From assembly GCA_015680685.1 (NCBI GenBank), contig MNCI01034752.1:82534-146533 (forward strand): a stretch of DNA of 64,000 nucleotides, written 5' to 3'. The stretch's first letter is position 1. The number at the start of each line of letters is the position of its first letter. Both the position numbers and the translations under genes were made by a program. The DNA comes from Gnetum montanum. Taxonomy: Eukaryota; Streptophyta; Gnetopsida; Gnetales; Gnetaceae. This document shows, one piece after another, positions 47,849 through 58,149 of this stretch. Below the pieces are notes generated by a model. The model made no database searches and was not told the origin of the DNA. It saw only the letters and a list, made by a program, of their open reading frames with translations.

Positions 47849-48710
47849 TGTTGAGTCATGTTCTAACATAGTTTGATATCGAATATCCAATATCAAAGCC
47901 TTGACATTGGGTACTTGATGTTGGAGCCTAGGGCACGATGTCAAATATCCAATATTGTGGGATATACACTAGCCTATAAATATAGCACTTGGGCTCACGA
48001 TTTTCATGTTAATTTTTGTTATAGTTAGTGAAGCTCTTACATTTTATTTTCTGTAGAGTTAGAATATTTTCTAAGTGCGCATAGTAGAAGTTTGAGTGTG
48101 TATGGGTCTTTGTTCAAACACTGATGTACCTAAGCATAAAAATGTGATGGGAATAAAAGCAAACCCTTTTGACAATCCTTGCAACATTGAGAATAGATTA
48201 ATATTTTCTTTAATGTACTTTATTTTCATGAACTTTACTTTAATGCATTTAAATTAAACAATTGATTTCTAGTTATTAATGAACACAAGTAGGACCACTT
48301 CGAGTATATATATATAGTGGTTGGTAACCTAGAAACACTTAATGTTTGGTAGCCCAGTAGTGCTATATGTATTCAGGATGTATCCAAGAAAGTGGAATAG
48401 GTACTTGTGTTAAACTAGCTAGGCAATAGATGAATTAGATTTTAAATTAATCTACCTTTCATTCTTGTTGTAGCCAATTAAACTTATAAAACATAAAATG
48501 ATAAAATTCATGTACCGAAATTACACTTAAATCATATCCTTGAGCTTCACAAGTGTAGTTGGAAAGACATCGAACATTCTCAACACCCATTTCACTTCCT
48601 AGAAGAACTAGTGTAATAAAGAATTATAAGTTCATAGAATTCGACTGGATCATGTGTAAACAACTTAGTGATTTGTATGGTTGGGCATAGGGGTATGTCG
48701 TCGCTCATCA
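47849..48710 (+). repeat. E3 3' LTR
   Basis: 862 bp, TGTTGAGTCATG...CTCATCA, GATATC/AATATT motifs in its first 120 bp, TATA box CTATAAATATAG near 47975. Directly followed by ATGTTGTACAATTTATC, the start of the right flanking repeat. Confidence 0.9.
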
Positions 48711-49084
48711 ATGTTGTACAATTTATCTTTTATATCAAACATCAATGATAGCATTATTTTAACTTGTTGATGAGCATTTGGATATTTCAACACTCAACCA
48801 TACAGGCCATGAGTATTCACATGCAACCTAATTGTAATCTATGGATGGATAATGTAAGTATACTAATAGTTTATGTTTAGTTCATGATCATTGTCTTATC
48901 ATGTAGAGTTAGTAATGTTCAAGTCATATAATTTAGCTCTTGGTGAGGTATATAATATGTTGATGTTATTTAGCTTATGTTACACTAAGTGTTAATATGA
49001 TCAAAATGATAATCAAATCTAAGTCTAAGTGCAATGAAAGTAGAAAGCTATTCTAACCTATGAATGATATGCAACTATTCTTGG
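48711..49084. repeat. Right copy of the ~373-bp direct repeat flanking E3
   Basis: Matches 27226-27647 (minus the assembly duplication). Here the E4 LTR continues beyond the repeat to 49616, so this is the original locus and the left copy is the added one. Confidence 0.75.
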
Positions 49085-49616
49085 TTTTCCATACACATCC
49101 TAGGCTAATATAACCATTACTAGGATTTCCAAGTGATTTTACTACTAGGTGAATCAAGTGAAGTAATTACTGAGTTACCAAATAGCTACACATTCCACTC
49201 GAAACTAGGTGTACTTATACTACCTTACTATGAGGAATTAGAATATAAAAAACTTAGGAAATGTAAATGACTTAATGAAACTAGACATGATGAAAAGTAA
49301 AATTAAGCTAAGTGATATGCTGTAATGGTAAAAAAAAAAATCTCAATCTTTATTTCTAATCATGAATTATGGATAGGAACAATCCACTTGAATAAAGATT
49401 TCATAAAACTATTCATCAGACTACAGGCATTACTCTAACTCTAATTCTAATCATAAAAACAAACTACAAGAATTATACTAAGTGTTATTAAAAGTTGTTG
49501 TTTTGATGTAATGATGGATAGCTATTTATAGGCATGACCATGGCCAACTACATCATATCTACAATGACATATGTAGAGCTACAATATCATAGATGCATGA
49601 TATAATGGTTTTATCA
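48768..49616 (-). repeat. E4 3' LTR
   Basis: About 849 bp, starting TGATGAGCATTTGG on the plus strand; the right end near TTTTATCA is approximate. GCTATTTATAGGC near 49520 is a TATA-like box on the minus strand, with ATATCAT motifs beyond it. Only one copy is complete; a partial copy is at 27283-27647. Confidence 0.75.
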
Positions 49617-49839
49617 TATCCATATGACTGATTGAAAACTTGTCCTCGAGTTAAAAAAAAAGAAGGATAGAGTTTTTTTACCAAATTTGTGAGGTTATAT
49701 ATAGACTTCAACATTATGACTTATATACATGACTAACTCTACTATGAATGTTGCATTATGGTTTGAGTGGTATTTACATAATTATCATGCAGTGCATGAT
49801 TGATGCGTATGACAAAACAAAATAAATCAGCTTGATGTG

Positions 49840-52575
49840 GACCTTATGTTTCAGGTGTTGGTGGCTCCATCAACTTCTTTCCTTTGTCTTCAACCTTCTA
49901 AAATTGGTATTTGTTAAGAAGTTCTTAAAGAATTTCTTTTTCCATTCTTGGATCGTGTACCATCTAGGTGAATTCAGTAATGTTTATTAGAGTCACTACT
50001 TCCCATGGACATGACAACTATGGAAACATATTATTAGCTCTGACATCTCAAGTTGCAAGCTACCTTCTTTCATCTTCAAAATGTCTAACTATTTTTCTTA
50101 ACTCTTAGTAATCAATCATCCTCCTAGCTAGGTTTCCTCTTCTTTTTGATCTTGGTAACTAGCTTTGACCACATGTAGTTTAGATTTGGTAATGTGAAGC
50201 TTTTGTTGTGCAACCTTTCTATTTGCAAAATCCTTCTTGTAAAATGCATAGATCATGATCACTTGCTACTCTAGTTTTGTTCTAGGAATATCTGCTATCA
50301 ACATGGCTAGATTAGCATATCAAATATTTGCTAATCACATTTACTCTATCAAATCATCTATCTACAAGTATTAGTTTTTGATTATATCTTGGTAAATGTG
50401 GGTAAGACTATCCAAGATTAGCTACCAATTAGGTGTTTGTATTATGATGGAATTAATCTAGATTTCATTCTCATTGATACACTTGTACATGATCACCTAA
50501 TCTCTGAAGTGCTCCTTCAGCCATTCATGTTTTTTGACCTACTTTACCATGGATTAATTTTAATTACTAACTTTTCACATATAGAATGAACTTTCTCCAT
50601 GGGTATGGTCCTATTTTCTTTAGCCAATTTTTTTATATCAAGGTTAACCTGAGAAAACTACTTTGTTAGCTAATGAATGTTTTTTCCAACACATTTTGCT
50701 ACTTCTCAATATTTTTCAACTTCATATTTTTAGTAGTAATTTTCTTAGTTTCCTCTTCTAATGCAGTTAGGCTTTAGCACGGTTATAGGGTTAGGCATAT
50801 GCCACTACTATGTTCCATACTACCTCTCTTTTTTCATCTCCAATTGGACATACTTATCCATCAATTGGCCCATCTATATAATTTTGAATTACTCAAGATG
50901 GTCAAGTGCAATGTACTATGCAGGGTCTTCCCTTTCTACTCTTAGTGTGACTAATTTTGCTTATAGCCTATGCACTTTTTTCTCAACATGTTCTACTATA
51001 GTTTTAGGTATCACTAGCTTGTCCTAAGTTGAAATTAACTCCAACTACACTACAAAGATATCACTGGGAATACCAAAGAGATTCTACATTACAAGTCTAG
51101 TTTGCAATAGTTGGTCCAATATTTCTTCATACTTTTCTAGGACCATGGATGTCTTGACTATGTTTTCTACATCTTTTTATCTTGTAAGATCAACTAGTGG
51201 CATAATGAAAATATTAAAAGTTTCTTTAATGTGATCTATAATAACTGTTACGACTCCTTCTACATCCTGATGCTGCATAATCATCATTGTGGCTTCTTCT
51301 CCCATTTCTAACAACACTTGAAAGGATACATCATTCCCAGATATCTATGCCTAGTCTTCATCCTTCCATACTTATAATGGAGTCTACCCACTAGCATGTC
51401 ATATTGATATAGTAGGTCTACTTAATTTATCTCTTACTCTATATATGCTAAAGACCTATCAATTTTTCCAAATTATTGTTTTGACAAATTTTTACAAATG
51501 GCTTATTGAGAATCAATAATCTTGTTTTGCCAAAGGAGCACTTGATCTTGGTCTATTGGTCAATAGTGTTGATCTTTCTTGTTCTTATCCTAAGGCTTAG
51601 ATGTTTTCTATTGGTGTAGATCCAACTACTCCTTTAGTGCCTACTAGCTTCTCCAGTTGATATTTCATAAGAGGCACTAGTTTTGAAATTTCAATATATG
51701 AGGCATTTTAGGCTTTTCGAAGAATATCATTAGTGTATCCTAAAATTTCTACTTATTAGCATAGTGTTTTGATAAATCAAGGAAATGGTAGAGTGAGTTT
51801 CCCTACCTTTCCTCCTCAAATATTCTTTGGATTTCCAAGGACAATAGATGAGTAATGTTAGCTTGGAAATTTTCCATGAGAATGGCACTTCCCCTAGTAG
51901 CATAGGTGGAAATTCTATTTAGCATATTTTTGAAAATAAATAATATGTTTCAATTTTAAAATAGATCTTTTCTATTATAGACAGTCCATTATATACTTTT
52001 TCACTTGTTTCATAGGCCCTTCGAAGCCATAGCCTCCTAACCTCTGTGTAGTTCCTTCTAGAGATTTGTGCAATGTTGGCTCTAATGTTTGAAATGTTAA
52101 GTGCCTTGGCTAATGCCTCAACTAATTAGGGCACTATGATTGTTTCTATTCTTACTATATTAGCATCTTGCTTATTCTTCCAAAAATGGCACACTTCTCC
52201 TAGGTACCATTTATCATTACATAAGATTGTGGGCCATAAGGAAGAGGCTTGGAGTTTTTCATGAACATCAACATGAGCAAACTTTATGAATGATCCAAAA
52301 ATAAATTCCACTATAATAATAGACATGATGGATTTCTCTTAGATTTCTTGCAAATATTCATTTGACAATGTGAGGTACTATCCTTGCTCTTGAGTAGGTG
52401 GTGCTCTAGCTTCTACCTACATAGATTATCCTATCGTAGGTGTTGGTTGCTAGATGCTATAGGATTAGGCCTCTTGCACTATAGGTAAGGCTTTTTTCTC
52501 TAGCTTGTCCTCTTCCTCTGGGTCCCTTTCCTTTTTTTGTGATGGTTCTTCTATTATGGGTCTTTTAGGAGACAG
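49840..52575 (-). pseudogene. E4 accessory ORF, family 1
   Basis: The start-equivalent codon at 52575 is CTG where E2 has ATG, directly after GATTGTAG (E2: GATTGCAG). N-terminal blocks match E2: MSIIIVEFIFGSFIKFAHVD, WYLGEVCHFWKNKQDAN, EVRRLWLRRAYETSEKVYNG, then IEKIYFKIETYYLF. A long charged middle, partly readable, has SKLHVVKASYQDQKEE-like sequence where E2 has SKLDVVKGSYQG. The C-terminus has EDKGKKLMEPPTPET, matching E2 DKGKRPMEEPPP. Many stops and indels. Two diverged copies that agree in protein better than in DNA argue for past selection. Confidence 0.75.
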
Positions 52576-53215
52576 CTACAATCATAAATAATTCTTTTAA
52601 GATTACCTTAAGGATTTCATAGAAGTCTCTAACTATTCATAATCCTTTCTCAAGTTCTTGGATTTGATCAATATCAATCCTTATTATAACTTTTTAGTTC
52701 TTATTAAGATTGCAAAGTTAGAAAAAAATTGAAAAAAGACTTTAGATGAAGAATTTCCTAACATCTATAGATCATGTAGGCTTTATAGCCTATCACAATT
52801 GCTAATTTCTTATTTAACATATGTTTAAATGGTTAATTCGGAAGAAATTTAAGTTTATTAACCTTAGTTAGTTTAAAATTCAATTATTTCTTATCATTCT
52901 TATCCTTTCTTTGTTCTTCAAGGTCTTATAAAATTTTGATGCAAATTACATAACTTTTATAGTACTCTCTCACACAACTAAGTTGGTCACTCTAAGAGTA
53001 AAGGGGAATGAAAATGGCTTAAATTAGAGTTACAATGAGGAAGATATGGCTCTTAGATATTTAGAGTTCATAGAAATAACATGAACTCCCTAGTTGTTAA
53101 ATGATAAAATGAAAAACATTTCTAACTGCTCATGCATATATATAGCTTTTATAGGTGTGACATCATAGCTGTGACAACACAAGGGTTGATACATCATATT
53201 TGCAATGTCATGATG
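52576..53215 (-). promoter_or_regulatory. Leader and TATA-like box upstream of the E4 accessory ORF
   Basis: Minus-strand GCTATATATATGCATG (box at plus 53134-53144), preceded by GATGTCACACCTATAAAA. The spacing to the ORF is about 560 bp, against about 500 bp in E2. GATTGTAG at the ORF edge is the acceptor-like site. Inferred from conservation between two copies. Confidence 0.45.
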
Positions 53216-54018
53216 AGAATTTTCAATATTTTGAATGATTTCTAATTGAAAAATTAAGTGAAATGGATAGTCTAGAAGGTATAGAGATGGTTCAAAGGGT
53301 TTTTGATCATGGATGATGTTTAGAATGAAGGAATTTATCATGAAAAGGTGTGTGAAGGAAGGAGTTTTTGGAAAGAAAAGTTGATTAAGCTTTATAGAAG
53401 ATGATTGGTAAAAATTGTCACATGTATGATTAAAGATGAGTTTATAAGAAAGATAAGAATGATCATATGAGTGTTTCAGAGGCATAAGATGATGTGAAAT
53501 TGATCATAAAGTATGCACTGTAAGAGTTGTACAAAAGGATCCTTCCCAAAGCAGGATTTAGTTCTTGGTGCTCTTGTATAGCCACATCCACAAGTGTTCA
53601 TAGACATTCAAGGAGTTTTATGTAAAACATACCTGTCTTCCAAAACATACATGCTAGTGTTGCCTTAATGAGAAAATATCACTATATTATATAAAACCAT
53701 TAAATTGTGATTGTACATAATAGTGACATGGAATGGGAGTAGCAAGGATTATAGAAAATCAGATTTAAGGTGTCTTACCATAGGCATAATGAATTATGTG
53801 TGTAATGCATGATTATAGTAATCATTAGACCCTTCTATCTAAGATTCAAATGAATTCCATACCACTTACTAGTGACATTGCATTATATCATCTAAAAACT
53901 ATCAACCACAAGGCTACCACAATTACGAGTATTAATACTTAGCAACAAAGTTCAAGGAACTAATTTATTAACAACATAGTTTATTTTAAATGAGACTTGG
54001 ACATTAGATAGAAGAATT

Positions 54019-54231
54019 CCTTTAGGCATGGGTAACATGTCTTTCTAGCACCATAACTAATGCAAGTCCAATAAACCTTAAAATATTTGAGAAGTCACCT
54101 ACCTTTAGACTTGGGTAACATGTCTTTCCAGTGGAACCCCCAAAAATTTTTATTTTTTCTATTTATTATGTTATTATTATGTCAACATTACCAAAGAACT
54201 ACCTTTAGGTTTGGCTAACATGTCCTTCTAG
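54019..54231 (-). repeat. Three copies of a shared ~30-bp motif
   Basis: Copies at 54019-54048, 54101-54131 and 54201-54231, minus-strand sense CTAGAAAGACATGTTACCCA then TGCCTAAAGG. Single copies occur at the equivalent place in E3 (46655-46684) and E2 (39932-39960), always in element sense. Confidence 0.75.
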
Positions 54232-55689
54232 TGACATGGTAAGGTAGCACTTATTTTATAATATACTTCCATTTTACATTAGAACTAAAGAGAATAATAC
54301 AACTTAACAGCAAGATAAGACTTATAATAGTAGCCTAAGAGAATCCATAAATACATTTAATGTCACACCCTCTTCATTTGCACTTATCCCTTCACATTTC
54401 TATCCAGGCATAATGATTGCAATTTCATTTTAGTTTTATTGTAAAAAGAATGTCATTATGTTCTTCGTAAGAATATTTTATTATTGAAAATAATTAGATG
54501 GATGATGTAGTCTCATTGCATATACAATTGTTCTTTAATGACTCGATAACATAGGGTGAGATTCTCATTGTTTTGACTACATTTTATTTTATTCCTTTAT
54601 ACTTTATTAGAAAAATTGCCAAAAATATGTACATGAAATATAGTAAAACAATCATAGGAAAATGGTAAAAATGGAAAATTTTATAAAGAATTTAAAAGAT
54701 ATTAAAGATTATAAAAATTGGTAAGAAAATGTGAAAAAATATAACAAGAAATTGGAATCCAAAAAATTAAAATGCACTTATGAGTTCCTATTCAAGATAG
54801 AGTACTTCCCTCGCAATTGAAGTCATGGGCAAGTGTTCAAAAAATGGACCCTAAATCTCCAAGATCATACACTCTATGTCTCTTGTTTATCATCCTTAGT
54901 CATTTAGATTTTCTTTTATTATCCCATGTGACATTGATGAAAATCTAATTTTGATCATTAGGAGACACATATCTTGGTGGACTAGATGATATTCTTATTT
55001 TAGATGGTCTAGATATGTTTTCTTGTTCATTCTTGATTTCAAATTTTGAGCATTCATGTTCACTATTTGTTATTATCGTATGTTCATAGTTGAGGATATC
55101 CTTTTGTAAGATTTCAATTTAGGTTATTTTCTTAGGATAGGAGTTGATAACTAGGTTAGATGTTTCCATGCATATTTTGAATAGTTTTATGTTCTTTACT
55201 GATGCACTATTCTTTTTCTCACCCCACTTGAATTGTTGTATTTAACTTCTTTGAGATGGCATTTCAAATCAATGGCCCTCTTGATTTAAGCATTTTTCTA
55301 TATAAATTATTCCATCACCACCTTATCCTAATGATAATTTTTTTATCCCTTGCATTTTTTCATCAAAATAAATAAATAATGTATTGCTATTATTATGAAA
55401 ATATTCTATTCTATCATTGCTATGAAACTGTACTTGATATAAATTTTTAATATCTTTAAGACAAAAACCATATTTTTTCCTTCTTTTTCTTTAAAATGAA
55501 TGTACAAAACATTTGGGATATTTCCTTATTATTTATAATAAACTATTTTATTTAGTTTGATTTATGTCCTATACACTTCAAATTTTTGTGTGGTAAACTA
55601 TTAATCTACAATCATTTCTCATTATTTGTAATGCATGAAAATATCTTCTTCTCCATTTTCCTATGTTCATTTTTCTTAGATATTTTCAA
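54232..55689. other. E4 internal stretch with nothing assignable
   Basis: AT-rich; this is where RT, RNase H and integrase should be in an autonomous element. I cannot find their motifs. Isolated minus-strand readings such as VYHTKI and KRAIDLKCHLKEVKYNNSS are not recognisable. Confidence 0.5.
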
Positions 55690-56110
55690 CAAAATATTTC
55701 TAACGTTCAATTTCACATGAATTACACTAATGCATGCTCTTTTCATTACAATAGGAAAGTTACCTTTGCTACACTCAACATGAATTACAAGAAATGTCTA
55801 TAGGATATAACCAACCATTGATGGTAATCCCAACATTGTCAACCTATCCTTGAGACATTGTGACTAATTGGTCTTCAAGTTTTAATTTGATGTTTCTTTC
55901 CTTTAATGTTGGCAACTTCCTAGTTTTGTACATTCCTTGTGACAAATAATTCATTCCTAAAACTAAATCTAATAATGCTCTATATGGTAAATGTCTTGCT
56001 ATCTATAAATATACAAGTAGGCTACCATGGTCTATTCATTTTAATAGAAAGGTCCTTGCTCTAATTTGATCCGTAACTACAAGTGTGACCATAACCATTT
56101 TGATAGAAAG
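55690..56110 (-). pseudogene. E4 protease
   Basis: Minus-strand reading LPYRALLDLVLGMNYLSQGM, YKTRKLPTLKERNIKLKLED, VDNVGITINGWLYP and GNFPIVMKRACISVIHVKLN matches E3 protease block by block. The active-site Asp-Leu is kept but the Gly position is changed. A further ~700 bp to the right (56111-56809) would be the linker to gag. Confidence 0.75.
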
Positions 56111-56809
56111 ATTAGATATTATCTATTATATTAAGTACAATGTTTGAAGTTGAGAAAGTATATTGTCTACATTTTTTATCATTGAATGTTAATTACTTAA
56201 TTAATAAGGTGAATGAATGGATTCATTAGAAATGGAAATAGACATAAATGCCATTAATCTTAAAGAAAAGATGTTTACTAAGTTTGTGCTCAAGACTAGT
56301 AGGTTAATTATTCACTTACATATAAACTACATAAGTAGCATTTCTTTATTGTAGCTACAATGATAGCTTTGTTGCATTTAAGATGAAGTTATGGAAGGTG
56401 AAAAATTTTGAGATGCATGAGATACATAAGATGGGAATTAAGAAGTTAGTGTAGTAGTTCTATGGTATTCGAGAAGGTAATAATGATGTGTGGGAGAAGG
56501 ACTTATTATAAAGACTAGTTATCATGCTAAGTACCCATAAAAATCAAGTTGGTGCTATGGATACTATTGTTATGATTATGCCATCCTCCACAATTATGAA
56601 GTTTGTTACTATTACTAATATTTCTCTTGACATTGAGATGATACTTTGCTTAAATGGTACAAGGTTTATCTATCACTACTTTGTACATAAGTAAATCTCC
56701 TAGAATATGCTTTTTAACAACCTTTGTATTTAGACAATAAGTACTTGATTTTTATATAATTATAATTATTTGTAACATAAGAAAGTAAACAACCTTAGCA
56801 TGTTCATAC

Positions 56810-57780
56810 TAATAGTAGTCATAGCCATCATTAGTTTTTATCTCTAAATCAAATTCTTCTTCCTTAGCATCTGCTTTGCCCTTTGGCTTGGACTTTCCCT
56901 TCTTATTCTTCTTTGTAGGCTCTTGTTTAGATTTTTCTATTTTTTCCCATTCATTTTTTTCCTCCAATATATTTAATGTGGTTGCAAGTTTTTCATTGAT
57001 AGCATCTCATATTTTGTTAATCTTTGTCACTATTTCTAAGATTAAATTTTATATTTGCAAGGTCTTCTATTACACTATCTCATAAATTATCTCCATCTCT
57101 TAAAGTGTTAGCCTAGTGGTAAGATTGTGGATTTGAAAGCTTCAAGTCATAGGTTAGATTTTGGTGGGAAATGTTGAGTTATAAAGTTCTAATTAAACTA
57201 TACTATAATTCCTTCAAATTCCAACACACCCTTATATCCACCTCTTGAGGTTCATACACTTTTGCCTCTCTATTCTTGACAGATGGATTATGTTATAATT
57301 TTTTGCATTTTCTCTTTTTTGAAGCTCTACTTCCTCCCTAGCTACTTAATTTATAAGCTTCTAAAGATGAAGAACTTTAGACTTTGATAATTGTCCTTAG
57401 CATAGATCCCAATAGTTTTACAATTTATGTTTTTTATCCTATTGACAATGTGGTGAAGTTGCTCTTTCTAAGAGAAACCATAGCCAAAGCATCTATGAAG
57501 TAGAATGTAATATTCATCCAAGGATGCATCTAATGACTTAGGAGTGTCCTACCTTCATTCCATAATATAATAACTTCATTTTTAGGTTTATATTATTAAA
57601 ATATTCACTCTTTGTTGGAAATTTTATAAAAACATTCAACAATAGTTGTTTTATTCACTAGTTTTATTCAATTTTGAAATTTAGAAAGTTATAGAATAGA
57701 TTTCTTAGATTTTTCTTTGAAAAATGATCTTCTAGAATATCATTTGAGGAGTTGTTTTCAATTCTACAAATTATCAAAAC
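56810..57780 (-). pseudogene. E4 gag, C-terminal half
   Basis: Minus-strand blocks: LDASLDEYYILLHRCFGYGF, EQLHHIVNRIKNINCKTIGI (gag core, as in E3), then NEKLATTLNILEEKNEWEKI and a Lys-rich run (KKNKKGKSKPKGKADAKEEE). The C-terminal block NDGYDYY-stop-YEHAKVVYF is homologous to CDVYQYEHSKACF but has lost its Cys residues. The N-terminal part is missing or unreadable beyond about 57780. Confidence 0.75.
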
Positions 57781-58149
57781 CAGACTTGTCAAGATTTAAT
57801 AAGATGAATGTTCATTCAAATGTTAAGAGTGTCTTATTTAGGTTTCATAGAGATTATAGCCTATAGAATCTTTCTGAGGGAAACATGCCCAATTGACTAG
57901 TTGTTTATCTTAAAGGAGAGTTTTTGAATGAGGTACTTGGGTTTATATTATATATCTACACCTCATCTCTAATATGGCTATTTACTTCCTACTTTGTCAA
58001 AGCTTTTAGGATTTTATGATTGTATGATGTCATCATTGTAGTGAAAAATAAGAATGAAGGTATGTGGTTTAAGTTATTTTTGTAAGCATTTTCAAAGGAA
58101 GAGCATTTTTTAATAGAGATTCCATCATTAAAACAATCAAAAAATATTT
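57781..58149. other. Junction between E4 and E5 remnants
   Basis: No clear homology to gag on the minus strand. Some plus-strand readings (MRYLGLYYISTPHL, LLPTLSKLLGFYDC) may be the N-terminus of the E5 ORF. The breakpoint lies somewhere in this stretch. Confidence 0.4.

Larger units (their letters stand above)
27648..48710 (+). mobile_element. E3: Ty3/gypsy LTR retrotransposon related to E1, with nested insertions
   Basis: Plus-strand order is 5' LTR, tRNA-Asp primer site, gag, protease, RT, RNase H, integrase, 2-kb 3' region, purine tract and 3' LTR. It carries an unknown 1.9-kb insert in gag and E2 in integrase; without them it is about 10 kb. Protein blocks match E1 throughout. Its 5' LTR start is missing and it is flanked by ~373-bp direct repeats. 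A 58-base N gap with duplicated flanks lies before RT, so the internal order around 33800 is not secure. Confidence 0.88.
48768..57780 (-). mobile_element. E4: gypsy-related element with gag, protease and accessory ORF; 5' end missing
   Basis: Minus strand. The 3' LTR (48768-49616) is followed inward by ACTGATTGAAAACTTGTCCT, the same words as in E1 next to its LTR. Then come the accessory ORF, a promoter-like segment, three copies of a shared motif, protease and gag. No RT or integrase motif could be found between 54232 and 55690. The 5' LTR and gag start are missing; the plus-strand E5 relict begins instead. More decayed than E2, so older. Confidence 0.75.

Noticed and set aside
53090-53485. 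131-codon minus-strand open frame
   Set aside because: Covers the TATA-like leader of the E4 accessory ORF. Not conserved in the E2 spacer, which has many stops here.
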